A stretch of DNA of 64,000 nt. Source: Marisa cornuarietis (lineage: Eukaryota; Mollusca; Gastropoda; Architaenioglossa; Ampullariidae). The stretch lies in the NCBI GenBank assembly GCA_004794655.1, contig SMMW01000575.1:14707001-14771000 (forward strand). Reading direction: 5' to 3'. Within the stretch, counting starts at the first letter, position 1. The number at the start of each line of letters is the position of its first letter. The translations under genes and the position numbers were made by a program. The notes under the pieces are model-generated. The model searched no databases. It was not told the origin of the DNA and saw only the letters and a program-made list of their open reading frames with translations. Below, piece after piece: positions 52,340 to 63,787 of the stretch.

Positions 52340-53180
52340 CTTGCAAGGGAACCAAATTTACAATAATCACACTCGAGCACTCAGTTTTCACTACGCAGCT
52401 CACGAGTCCCCACCCCTGCTAGTCCCCGAACACAAGACTCAACGACGTATGATTTAATGTACAATAATAAAGATTTATTTAACCAAAAAAAGCAAGTACT
52501 TACATACAATAAAACAACTCGTCTAGAGGGTGTCCCAGTGTCATCCGGGCTAAACGTACTTCCATTATTACAATGCTGTTAATTCCTTTACCATTCACAT
52601 GCATACGCGCATCAACTTATCTCTCAGTGGTTACAGCTGCTCTCGTACTTGTGGGCCCACGCCTGTGGTTAGGTGGAGACCAGTACTCCAGTCGACAGTC
52701 ACATCATGCCGATGACTCCCACTAAGTGTTCGTCGGACTGTCCGTCGTCCTTCTCGCTCGATCTGCCACCCACGTCAGAGAGCGACGAAAGCTCTCCCGG
52801 TGACACAGATTCGAGCTCCGTCCCAGTCCAGGGACACACACGTGGTTTCTTCGATGACTGTAATGCTACGTACAGTCGCTGAACAAACACCATCTTGATG
52901 TAAATTTCTCCGGTTCTTCGGAGTGTGGGTAAACCCAGCAAACGTTCTCCTCCTTTGAGAACGATGACTTCTAACGGGGTTGGCGTCGAATGTCTACCTC
53001 TCACAGGTGATGCAAGTCGTCCGAATCACGTAGCCCCTTGATTTCTACGGCCACAGCAGGCAGTCCTGTCAGCTTCTTTTCACTGACTCGTCCCCTTGTG
53101 TCAAGGTATCCTAAATCCTAACCCTGCGTCCTTCCTCACGAGTCTTCCTTTTGTGACATAAGACTCGGTTTTGAGGTAAA
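52340..53180. other. GC-richer block of unknown nature, possibly retroelement-derived
   Basis: Open frames exist on both strands (plus 52673-52882, minus 53004-52699, the latter with PLEVIVLKGGERLLGLPTLR). On the minus strand a TGTAACCACTG start near 52635 and an AATAAA near 52480 recall an LTR, but I find no partner LTR, no convincing CA end and no pol motif. Confidence 0.25.
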
Positions 53181-53199
53181 AGTGAAGTTGGCTTTGGAG

Positions 53200-53541
53200 A
53201 AGCTTAATTAAGTCGTTAAGATTGCCATACTCGTAAGACACCAGGAACCTCTACTATCAACAGTCACGCGACGTAAGCTGGTCTTCTTTGGCCATGTAAC
53301 CCGGCACGACAGCTTGTCGAAGACTATCCTTCACGGCCTCTTGGAGGGTGGCCGAGGCCGCGGTGGCCAGAGGAAGAACTCGCTCACGAACGTCAAAGAC
53401 TGGACTGGTGGTCCTGTACAGGACCTGCTGACTATTGCCCAAAATAGGCAAGAGTGGCGGGCCCTGTCAGCTGCAGCGTCTATCCATGTGCTCCCCCCAA
53501 CGCCAGGTGCCAGGCAAGGGACGACTGACTGACTGACTGAC
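53200..53541 (+). mobile_element. RTE-like LINE 3' end
   Basis: Encodes QEPLLSTVTRRKLVFFGHVT, RHDSLSKTILHGLLEGGRGR, GGQRKNSLTNVKDWTGGPVQ and DLLTIAQNRQEWRALSAAAS, followed by GACT repeats (53521-53541). This is the same C-terminal block as at 49.1-49.35 kb but less decayed: it is open from 53314 to 53532. Confidence 0.75.
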
Positions 53542-53659
53542 TTGTTAAAGTTGGAAGAATGTCATTTTATTTATGTTATTTTGTTGTTATGATGATGATG
53601 ATGATTCTCTGCTTGGTGCTATGATGAGCTGAATTACCTTCGGGATTGGATTTCGAAAT

Positions 53660-53765
53660 ACCCAAAATAGGCAAGAGTGGCGGGCCCTGTCAGCTTCCGC
53701 GTCTATCCGTGTGCTCCATCCCAACGCCAGGCGCCAGGCAAGGGGAGGACTGACTGTCTGACTGG
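53660..53765 (+). mobile_element. Second partial copy of the RTE-like 3' terminus
   Basis: Repeats 53436-53530 with few changes (CCCAAAATAGGCAAGAGTGG, CGTCTATCC-TGTGCTCC, CCAACGCCAGG-GCCAGGCAA) and again ends in GACTGACTG. It is separated from the first copy by about 120 bases holding GAT repeats. Confidence 0.75.
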
Positions 53766-56174
53766 TCGTTTCGACTGCTGACCGGTTGCTCCGTCCACAC
53801 TGACGTCGTGCCGAGAAGTGTCTTGTAATGTTCTCGTTTCCCTAGTTCACTTCGCACATTCCCACAGACCCATACAACAAGGGATGCCATTGGTCAATTC
53901 ACTCATCATCCAACCATCAAGTAGCCACCACCGACAAAAGGGAGACCACCCCTTCTGGCCATCTGCCCCGCCTACAAGTGGAGTGGTGGGCATGTGACTA
54001 ATTCCCCTGTGTCTGTAAGGCAGACAGGTGTGGGAGACCCCTGAGGTGTCACTCTTTCTCTAGACGTCATTACTGCAACCACTTAAGGCTGTCTACTCAA
54101 TAGAACACCTCTACGCTGCACATGCGTCCGCCTTTCTTGCATAAGTGGTCTCTGGCTTGTCAACAGGCCACCCTAGACCCTAACTGAGGCGACTTTACTT
54201 TCCTTTCAAGGTTATCACATGACGCTCAGTGTGGTTACCACCACTGAGAGGATCGTAAAGTGGTGGGCTTAAATGTGTCTCTGGAACCTGCTTGTACGAC
54301 TGGCCGTCTCTACCCTCTGCAGTCCCTTTACCCACCACCTTAGCTGTCAAGTCATCTCTTGAAGTAAGCAAGTATCTGTCGAATAAACCAGCCTCCCAAA
54401 CACTCTACTAGCTGAGTGTGATGAGCGCTGTCGAGTGGTCAGGTAACAAACATGGTCTGGTTTGCGTGACGGCCTTTATAATTTTCATTTTTTACCCCGT
54501 AAGTTCACGTTTCTTACTCAGCGTTTCTGTTCTTGTGGGTATTAATTTCTGGGGGTCGGATTTCTCAAGTGGAGACAGTGATGCCATCATACTTAAAACT
54601 TTTACAAGAAATAACACTGAAAAGACATGCATATTGATGAAGAAGTCTTATATTTCACTGAAATAATGAGAAACAACAAACGTTCTGTTTTTTTTCTTTA
54701 ATGGTCTTAAATAAACACTCTTTCTTTTTAGTCTTTCTTTCTGCCCTAATTTCTTCCTCCTTATCTGTCTTTCTTTTTTCTCTCTTTTTTTTCTCCATCT
54801 GTTTTTTCCTCCCCTTTTTTAAGAAAAAGCGTCCGTTTATGTAACTGATTTTATGCCTTTTAAAAAGATTTCGTTTTCTTAGGTTAAGGCCAAATCGTTC
54901 AGCCCATAGAAACCCAAAAGATTGATTTAACTGAATAATTGGCCTCTAGCAGCGTGTAACAGTATTCTAAAATAACACACATAGCATTGCCTAAGTTTTG
55001 ACTTTAGTTTTCGTCGTGTAATATTTTATTACAATAATTTCGTAATAATATTCTGTGTGCCTCATGATTCTTGTCTTTCACAATTAAGTTGCAAACACGA
55101 CCTTAGTTTTCATAATTAACGTTTCCTTTTGATGCCCCAGCATTGCATCAAGCATTTCAAGTTTTTCGATTATTTTTTGGGGACGTGTTTGTCTGTTCTA
55201 TGGCCATTACGTCTTACCTTAGTTCTCATGTGGAAAAATAGTAGGCACATCAATCTTGTCTGTGATTTCCAAGAGATTTGCAAGATTTTTAAATGTCAAT
55301 ATGCATGTTGGCCACGCAGCAAAAAATAGTTTATTGCTCTGCATTGTAATACCACTCTTTTATTGTAATACAGTTTCCTCGAACTAATGGAGTTTTAACG
55401 GAACAAAGCATCTTTTCTTTCTGGAGAACTTAAAGCCGCCCTCTCGTATTGTAATGTCATTTTCGCAATCTAATCGCATTAAACAGCAATGATTTTAAAG
55501 AAGTTTTTTTCCGCTAAGATCTCGCTTGTTTATTTCATAGCTGTTTACAGCTTACTTTTTTTTCCTTATGTGCAATCACGATTTTATAGACGGTAATTTT
55601 GTTTACACTTGGCAGGTTTCTGAAATGTGCATAAATGCGTTTACATAAGTGTTATCTTCTTGGATATATTGACTGACTGCTCGTTTGGAACCCTTACGGA
55701 TGCAGAGGCTGTGTAGGTTCTGGACAGTGTACAAGCAGGTCTGGTATGGGAAGGTCTGTGTGTATAGTTTGGATAGTACTCACTTCAAACAACCAGAATA
55801 AATTATTTGAAGGAGTGAAAAACATTTTGGGTAAATCTGAATTTCATGGTTTATTTCATGATTAAGGAATCTTAAAAAAAGTGGGCATTCAAGGCTTCAA
55901 AAAATTCAAAGCAAAAGATGTTAGAAAAGTTCGTAGTTGCAGCACCAACAGCCACAGCGTTTTATACTCAGTGACCTGGAGGATGAAGAGAGCTTGAAAG
56001 CCGCTGATAATACTTGAAAGACGGCTCAGAGAACAGACGATAAACTTGGCAAAGTTGGAAGCAGACGATAGCTTTGACGCTTTTAACACACTGAGACAAC
56101 ACACATAAAAAGAGACCACAGTAACCAGATGGTCTGCGACAAAGAAAAACAAGTTCCAAACTGAGCCTAGTCAA

Positions 56175-56214
56175 TGTGTGTGTGTGTGTGCGCGCGCGCG
56201 CGCTAGAGAGAGAG
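56175..56214 (+). repeat. (GT)n(GC)n(GA)n tract
   Basis: Compound dinucleotide array. Confidence 0.9.
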
Positions 56215-57109
56215 TTCGATCGCTTCTCTACTTGATATTTACAGATGTTAACGGTTTTTCCAACATTCCAGGGTTGGCTGTGGTGCTGCGACCATGTGTT
56301 TGAGTGCAAACACAGATGCAAGATTTTAACTCTTTTTGCTTGAAAGGTGTCGTTATCGGTCCAGTACTCACAATCCCATCGAGATAAATTAAACGAAAAA
56401 TTCTCTTAATAACCGCACGTAAAGTCTGAAAGTTAGACAAAGGTACGAGTGTATCAAAGAATTAAATAAACAGGCTTTATTCCTCACTTTATATCTCTCT
56501 TTGCGCACACACCCTCTCTCTCTCTCACACACTCTCTTGCTCACTCAAAGTATTTTTGTACATCTGATATCAAGTTAATCGGTTACAACCACTCTTGCAA
56601 CTGTTTTCTTTATTCACGCCCGAGGGCAGGATGCAGTTCAGTATACAAATGATGTCTGAGATAAGTCTTTGATCGTAGCCACAAATATTCGATTTTGCAA
56701 ATCTAATAACCTTACACCTCACATGAACAACTCATGTTTATTACGCTAACCAAACTAAAATTTTTCCTCGGCTACAACTTGCGGTCACACAGCTCGATAC
56801 AAGCACGCCAGCCAACATGTTGACCGCAAAGACCTCTTCGTCGACAGAAGGACATCACTGAATGCTTTGAAATAAATTTTGTTTTGTCGCAGTTTTAATA
56901 AACAAGGTGAATGGGTTACAAATTGCATGGAGTTATAAATGTAAAAACTTCGTCACTTCATGTTGGATCCGACGTTTTATTTCCCTGGTCGTCTGCCAAC
57001 TGGCACGAAAGCTGACCCCGAGTCAGTGAGAGCTCTAACACCTCTCTCTCTCTCTTACGACTGTAAGGACACGTGACTACCTTTACTTTTACCAATACAC
57101 ACCCCCTTT

Positions 57110-57111
<2 letters not shown>

Positions 57112-57151
<40 letters not shown>
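57112..57151 (+). repeat. (AC)n microsatellite
   Basis: Dinucleotide array; it crosses several chance frames. Confidence 0.95.
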
Positions 57152-57154
<3 letters not shown>

Positions 57155-58885
57155 TATCTCTACCTCTACCTCTATCTCTCCCCCTCCACAAAAATACATG
57201 CATACATGTTTGTGTGCATGAGCATGAGCATGCCCGCACTAAGAATAATGTTCATGTCGACGTCAAATGTGTGCGCCTTTTCACACACTAGCGAAAGATT
57301 GGGAACGCTAGCAGCTCCCAGCGCTGATACTGTACTTTGCTCCCTACCCCATTCCACCCACACACATACACACATAACCCTTCTTCCCGCCCACCTCCTC
57401 CGTAATTGTGATGGATAAGAAGAAAACCGTCGCCTTCACACAATTTGAAAAAAAATATAAATAAATAAAAATCCTGGGACTGATGGGTCTGGGGCGGGCA
57501 GCTTTCTATCAGCAGAGATTTAAGCCACTGCTTCCTGGAGGGTGCACCTTGCACAACACTTGCATCAACGACTTCCTCTATTCGTCGCTAGTTCTTGACA
57601 AATAGTAAGTTCACTGAGGTCAAGTGGGCATCGCTTGCTGTCCGACCAGTCATCTTTGAAACGTAATGTGATAGTGTGTCTGCACCATCTCTAAATGGCA
57701 CAGTTTAGTTATCTTTGTATTCTGCCAGTTATTGTAGGAATGCAGGAAGGGGTGTGGAAGGTGTGCTGCCCCACTACACTGTATAAAGCCGACAGCTGCC
57801 CTCTCGAAGCGCCTAATCTGTCTGGCAAGGTGAATGTTCTGGTTCACTTCTCGGCCGCCGTCATTCACCGTTTTGCACTCTGCAGGGAATGTGGGCAACT
57901 ACATGCTTTTTTGACGCCCACATCACCTACAAACCTGACCTATGCCCAGAGACAGGCAAACAGAAAAAGACTTTCTCTCCCTCTCTCTCCTTTCTCTCTC
58001 AACACTGAATATTAATATTCCCCTAGTGAGAGAGGGCGATAAAGCTTCACCACACAGTTTACTGCTGGGCAATTTGTTTAATGCACAATAATTATCTCCT
58101 ATGTTCGTGTGATTGTGCCTTCCGAGAAAAAGTCCCTGTTTTTGACGCTAGAGTGTCACGTGATGCAATATCAAAGCAGCACTAGCCGACATGGCGACAA
58201 GCAGGCTTGCCTCTGCTTCCAGTGGCTCCATCAAGATGGCTAGTTTCTAAAAGGTTCTGACGACTGCACTTCACATATAATAGGCGCAGCCCTGTAGAGA
58301 AATTTGCTTCTGTGTGTCAGAACCATCTTTCATGCCTGATGGGGATTTTTTTAATTTTCAATAGAAACGATTGTTAAAGCTGTTGACAGACCTCTATGAA
58401 AACGCTCCTGGGAGAAGAAACTAGCAATAAAGACTGCGCATGAGTAGCTTTGCGATTGGTTGTTTTGATGTCGAACAGAGAATGTTCCAGAACTGCTATT
58501 ATCGAGGCTAATAATTATGCGCGTGTGAGTAAAACCAGTGTGGCAATGCTTTTCAAAGCTGGCCCATTAATTAGGAGTATCTTTGTTTCAACATGGCGTA
58601 ATATATATATATATACGACCATTCTATACGCACATGGGATGATGTGCCCCTAGCAAGAGAAAGCGGTTAATTTGGTCAAATGTGTGGGACTATGCTTTGA
58701 GCTCAAGTTGATCATTTAGAACAATAATTCTTTATCGCTGTTTCGTATCTTTATTTATCATTTTTGCATGTACAGAGAGGCTTTCAGCATGGCTCATGAT
58801 GAAAGAAAAGGAAGTCATCAGACATCATCCTGGTAGTCAGTCTGTCCAAAGTTTTAAAGTTGTCTCTTACTGCCGAAACGATCCC

Positions 58886-59635
58886 TTAAGCTAAATCAAT
58901 CTCATCAACAGAGGACTCATCTTCTGTTTTAGCTATTTCACTTTGATTTGTACTATGTAGAAAGTTATTGTAAACATCTGATGTTAATAGCTCATTATAT
59001 TTCGCGCGTGCATTTCCAAACCTAAAAACATAGAAAATAGTATGGCTCCTTCATCAAAATTCTAGTAAGAAACTTATATCTAAAATGCTTTGAATAATCA
59101 TAATTTCTTTCAAAATGTTTCTTCTGTACTTTGTACAATTTTATCAGCTCTAATTATAGAGATCTTACCAAGAAATGTATTCAGATAAATAGGATTATGG
59201 GAAAGATCAAGCGCTGTGTCGACTTCTTGTGAGCTTGGAGTTTGTTATATGGAATCAATAATTTTGCGCTCTTAAGCCACGCTCTCATAACATCCTTGGT
59301 CAACTTATTTCATCAATTTAGGGATGACCCGTTTGACGATGTTTTCACAAATCCGCCTTGTCCAAGCAGTTCAGAGAGATGCTTATCCTCTGTCAGACAG
59401 CGTCCCTTGCCTGGATTCTCGGTACTGTCATCCATCAGCTCTTTAGATAAGCGTTTTGCGTGAGCAGTCAAAGGCACTTCCATCACATCCCAAAGGCCAG
59501 AATTTCAGCTTCTTACCAATTGTTCCATCTATCTTGCCAGACTCATGGCTGCGCGCAAACTCCACCTACCATACTTTTTTAAATTCTCTTTTTTGGTAAC
59601 TTTGTTTTTTTTCAGTTAGGGATCTGCAAAGGGAG
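58886..59635 (-). pseudogene. Decayed protein-coding stretch, product unknown
   Basis: On the minus strand, consecutive frames read like real protein but are broken by stops and shifts. They give SLTEKKQSYQKREFKKVW, then FARSHESGKIDGTIGKKLKF, then ENIVKRVIPKLMK, EVDTALDLSHNPIYLN and TFLGKISIIRADKIVQSTEE (about 59100-59250), then ERNYDYSKHFRYKFLTRILM, and finally FGNARAKYNELLTSDVYNNF with an acidic end TEDESSVDEIDLA before a TAA at 58886-58888. An AATAAA lies about 130 bases further on (58750-58755). At the upstream edge there is an acceptor-like CTCCCTTTGCAG. I do not recognise the family. A processed pseudogene, a dead transposon gene or a degraded host gene would all fit. Confidence 0.45.
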
Positions 59636-61158
59636 AATGCAAGAATGTATTTTTTTACTTCCTGATTTCAGTTTCCTGAGTTGCAATTTTACTGTAATTA
59701 AATGTTTGCGTGATTATTTTCATTGTGTTTCTCATTTCTACGGACCTATGTACGCTTTCAAATTCTTTGAACACAATCTTCTAATGGCAAAAAAATCATT
59801 CCCCTGACAAAAAGCATGCAAGGTCAGATTTTCCCTTTAAGGTTTCATCGATAACCTGAGATCATTTATTGATTAATATCATAAACGGTAGAGGAAGGTG
59901 GTGTTTTGCACGTTTCTCTGGCTCTTCCTCTCCATCCCTCATCTCATATCCCCTTCTCTTTTCGTGCATCTGAAGTCGAGAAATATCCATTGAGCCTACG
60001 ATACTTTAATCGCAAGCATTCATATAAAACATGACCAGGTGACGGCAACGACTTTCTCGAATATTTATCGATTTGTGTTCGGCTGATGAAAATTTTGTTA
60101 TTATTCTCTCTGTTATAAACCTGTTTATTTTTGTTAATTCTCTTTTATTTGCTGGAAATGTGTTTACCTCCCCGCAGAGCACTTGTTTTGATGCAAGGTC
60201 GTCACTTCTGCAAAAGGAAATGAAAAACAGGTTAATTCCCTTTACGATAACTTGCCGGCTTGGCTACTTTTTCTTTTGTTCTTTTTCTCGTTCTCCCTTT
60301 CCAGTCCTCTGAATGATACAGCTGGGAAACATCTCCCATTCAGTTCTTTTTTCTTTTGTTTAGGCGATGATCTATTCATGTTGAAGACTACCTCTAAAAA
60401 TTATATAAATCCCCAAATGAAGGCAGCGCTCTGTAAACAAAATGGAGAAACACGATTTGGTAGCGGAAGTAATCCAGCCCACGTAAAGACCAGGTCGCAG
60501 TAAACCGGCAACGCACCACTGCACTTAGTCTTCTGCACGTGCAATAATGTGCATAAGGGATGTGGGTAGAGCCAGAAAATTTAGAATGCATGATTGGTGG
60601 CAAAGAAAAGGGATGTCAACAGGGGGAATGGAGAAGCTGAAAGGGCTTTCGTTCATGGATGTCTTATCGATTATGCAAAGCTTCAGTGGTCAAGATCGCA
60701 AACTCTTTGAGACGTCCATACAATATTCTATTCTTGATAAGCTGGCAGACTTCAGATGCACTATCCGCGAGTGGACAGCAGCAGCATCAATGCGGTGTTT
60801 GGAAATAGTCAAAAGACGATACCGCCGATGACTGATCTTGTGCAGGGTCAGTCCCTTCACCTCACGACGATCGTAACCCTGGTCGCTCGATGTGTAAAGT
60901 GAGATCCCGACTATAATACTGACTGCTCGGCGAAATGAAATGTTGATCTGTGTCCGACCAGCCGCTAGAAGGCTTTTACTCCTCTTAGGATCTGTAGCGG
61001 CACAGTCGCTTCATGTGGATGTAGAGAATTAAAATGCTTCTGAAATCTTAGTATTTATCTGACTGATAGGTGTAAAAACCCATCTAAAGTGACTGCCCCC
61101 GGCTTCTGATATTCAAGGTAGCTTTTGTATCTGTTGTTTTTTCTTCTTCTTACATGTT
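59636..61158. other. Mostly unassigned
   Basis: Holds the 94-codon frame at 60547-60831; nothing else supported. Confidence 0.45.
60547..60831 (+). other. Unassigned 94-codon open frame
   Basis: Protein-like composition (MEKLKGLSFMDVLSIMQSFS, DRKLFETSIQYSILDKLADF) without low-complexity bias. It has no recognised domain, no clear splice sites and no second supporting frame. Could be an exon or chance. Confidence 0.2.
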
Positions 61159-61173
61159 TCTGTAGTAAGCTGG
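61159..61173 (+). repeat. SINE target-site duplication, left
   Basis: TCTGTAGTAAGCTGG, identical to 61353-61367. Confidence 0.88.
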
Positions 61174-61352
61174 TGGTCCGGTGGCGCAACGGTTAGCACG
61201 ACCAAAACAGTGAGGTTTGGCTGTCCTGGGTTCAGATCTTGTCTCGGAAACGCTGTTCTTTCTCTGCATGTGACTTTATTTACAGTGCTGGATGTTTTGC
61301 CGTGATATAGCCTTAGTCACTGGTTCTGAGTAAAACACCAACACTCCCCAAC
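61174..61352 (+). mobile_element. tRNA-derived SINE
   Basis: The head begins TGGTCCGGTGGCGCAACGG. It carries a pol III A box TGGCGCAACGG (61182-61192, full fit to TRGYNNARNNG) and a B box GGTTCAGATCT (61229-61239, one mismatch) with tRNA-like spacing of 36 bases. The body ends in an A/C-rich AAAACACCAACACTCCCCA tail. A 15-bp duplication TCTGTAGTAAGCTGG (61159-61173 and 61353-61367) brackets it exactly. Confidence 0.88.
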
Positions 61353-61367
61353 TCTGTAGTAAGCTGG
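61353..61367 (+). repeat. SINE target-site duplication, right
   Basis: TCTGTAGTAAGCTGG, identical to 61159-61173. Confidence 0.88.
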
Positions 61368-61799
61368 ACAAAAAAGTACTTGACTCGTTGGTGGACAAAG
61401 AATTAGAGGGCGTCTTGACATTTTAACAAACTTTAGAATTATTTTTTACTGCTCTAGACCTCAACTTCAGACTATGTTCTTTAGTAGACGAAGCCAATTT
61501 TAGTTACTTGTCTATAGAAATCCTATTAGTTGCAAGATACTTGTGCGGACCTAGAAATAGCTGCCTCCTTATACCACCTGAAAGAAGAAGGTGGCTAACC
61601 GCTGCTGAGCAGAAAGATAGATCCACTTTTAATGATGAGGGTGGAAAAGAGAAATATTAACAAGAATGAATCAGAAAAAGTATCACTTTTGCCAAGCATG
61701 CTTTATTTCTAATTAATTCTTAACACGAAGTAATACTAGAAGCATGAGATTTTATTCGAATAGAATAGAGAGAGACACGTTTTTTTAATCATCATTTAT

Positions 61800-62945
61800 C
61801 AACCTAAACTCAACGATGATAAAACGGAATCGCTTCTATGCTCAAGAAGAAATCAATCTTCATTCGTTTGTCCTTAAAATCACATCAATGTGGACAAAAC
61901 CAACATCACCTTTGCGTCATCCTTCAGGAATCTGGGATTCATCGTTGCTGCAGACATAAACCTTTGATAAACAAGTTACAGCTGTCTGTCAGTCTGTCTA
62001 TTATGATAGACAAGTTACAGCTGTCTGTCAGTCTGCCTATTATGATAGACAAGTTACAGCTGTCTGTCAGTCTATTATGATAAACAGGTTACAGCTGTCT
62101 GTCAGTCTGTCTATTATGAGCTCCGTAAGATCAGTGCTATAAGTCACATTCTCTCTACGCGCGGTACCAACACTCTTGTCTGTGTGTTTGTTCTTTCTCG
62201 GCTTGACTACTGCAACTCGTTACTTGCCGGCTGCCCTGAATACCTTCTTCACAAACTCCAGAGAGTACAGAACTCCGCTGCACGTCTGGTGCTTAGAGCA
62301 AGGAAACGGGACCATGTCACTCCTCTCCTTCGTTTTCTACACTGGCTACCCATCCGTTCTCGCATTCAGAACGAACTGTCTGTGTTGTGTTTTAATTTAA
62401 TTGCAGGCTCCTACCCTGACTATTTCTCTTAACTTCTCTTCCTTTGTGTCCCAGCCAGACAACTCCGCTCTTCCTCTGACGACCGTCTCCTAACTGTTCC
62501 TGTCACCAGAACAACAACATATGGTCACAGGATTTTTAGTTACTGTGCAGCGAAACAATGGAATTTTCTCCTTTTTCCATATCCGATACCTACCCATAAT
62601 TGAATCCTTTAAATGTGCACCGAAAACACATCTCTTCCTTAAGCCTTACTCCTACAACAGTCCACACAATCCTAGTCCTTTTTCACTCCTTCCCCCCCCC
62701 TTCCGCTTATTGCTACTTCCCTGCTTGTCTTCCTTTGCAAAATCATGATACTCTCAGTCCTTTTACTTTGATCCTCTTTACGTTTTTGTATTTGATACTG
62801 TTGTCTATCCTTCCGTCGTTCATATGTTGTGTGTTTGTTCTTCCCTCCCTCATATGTTTCCCATGTTTCGTTCTTAAGAGCTAAGAGCATGCTTTTTAGA
62901 AGTGTGAGTATTTGCTATATAAATTTTGCGTTTATTTTTTTCCCA
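61800..62945 (+). mobile_element. CR1/L2-like LINE, 5'-truncated and decayed 3' portion
   Basis: Translation gives LNDDKTESLLCS, NITFA...NLGFIVAADI, then after a tandem-repeat interruption YYELRKISAISHIL, FVLSRLDYCNSLLAGCPEY, HKLQRVQNSAARLVLRARKR, DHVTPLLRFLHWLPIRSRIQ and further on RQLRSSSDDRLLTVPVTRTT. These are the thumb and C-terminal blocks of CR1/L2-type reverse transcriptases. Frameshifts and stops break it: the LDYCNSLL block is open only over 62184-62432. The untranslated 3' part carries the terminal GCTAAGAGCATGCTTTTTAG...GCTATATAAATTTT motif shared with 28.8 kb. The 5' RT core is missing, as is usual for truncated LINE copies. Confidence 0.8.
61966..62117 (+). repeat. Four-copy 39-bp tandem repeat inside the L2-like RT
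   Basis: Units 61966-62004, 62005-62043, 62044-62078 and 62079-62117, of 39, 39, 35 and 39 bp. The unit encodes D[KR]QVTAVCQS[VA]YY, the segment just before LRKIS in the RT. Thirty-nine bases is 13 codons, so the duplications keep the frame until unit 3, which lost four bases. Confidence 0.9.
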
Positions 62946-63532
62946 CAGATTTCTTGTATTTTTTGCACTCTATTATCTGTCTTGTTTCTTTAAGAAGTAT
63001 AAAACCTCAGTTGGATTACATTTGTCCATTACTTTTAGGTGAGCATCCGTAGAATCTGCTTCTATCTCTTCTTCGTAATCTTACGCGTCTGTCATCTTTT
63101 TCTTCATTTTCAATCATAATTTTTCCTTTATCTTGCTATCAATTTTAAGAGACGGATGTCTCTCGGGTTAGTATCGTGTAGGTAAGCTGACCAAGCTCCT
63201 TTTCCGTGAACAGCAGCTGTGATGATGCTGTACCAGACTGGAAGATCCTTTCTTCCTATATTTCCCCGATTTCCTCCACAAACTGTAAAACTTTATGTTA
63301 CTGGTGAAACGCGCTAAATTCGTGGGCTGTTAATTCTGCAGGTCTGTTTCCTTGTGTTTAATATTCAGACACAAATGGCTATCGACTTGCCTTTTATAAA
63401 GCTATAGGTTACCTGCAACAAGACTCGTAAGCACTATTTTTTTTAAATTTCTGTCAGCATCAATTGTTAACCCAGCCTAAACTGTAACGAAATTGTCTTG
63501 GATACTGCTCTTAATAGCAGCCTTGCAGTCAG

Positions 63533-63787
63533 GGGCTAGTTGCACAACACATTTCTAATTTTAAACACTTTAAGCCCTGAAATCTATTTAGACAATCAGT
63601 TTAAAGTCCACACCACAATTTAAAAATTTTTAAACTAAAGCTGCTTTGATTAAGGTAAAGTTTGACTTTCCATCCTGTTAATTACAATTTTTTGTATGTT
63701 CTTGTGCAATGCGTCTAGATGGCAGAGAAGAGATATTGCTTCTTTAGAACAGTTTTAAGGTTTAAAAACGTGTTGTGCAGCTGGCCC
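63533..63787. mobile_element. 255-bp MITE
   Basis: Termini GGGCTAGTTGCACAACAC and (reverse complement of the other end) GGGCCAGCTGCACAACAC agree at 16 of 18 positions. The AT-rich inner parts are also complementary in places. The element is flanked by CAG on both sides (63530-63532, 63788-63790), consistent with a 3-bp target duplication as in PIF/Harbinger-type elements; the superfamily is not proven. No coding capacity. Confidence 0.7.

Larger units (their letters stand above)
53766..58749. other. Unassigned
   Basis: Simple repeats only. The GC-richer part 53.8-54.4 kb ends with an AATAAA (about 54381) but shows no frame. Confidence 0.45.

Noticed and set aside
52290..52340. GGTTTAAATCC near a GGTACCCACG stretch as a tRNA 3' half
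   Set aside because: The flanking bases do not pair into a T-stem and no 5' half is present.
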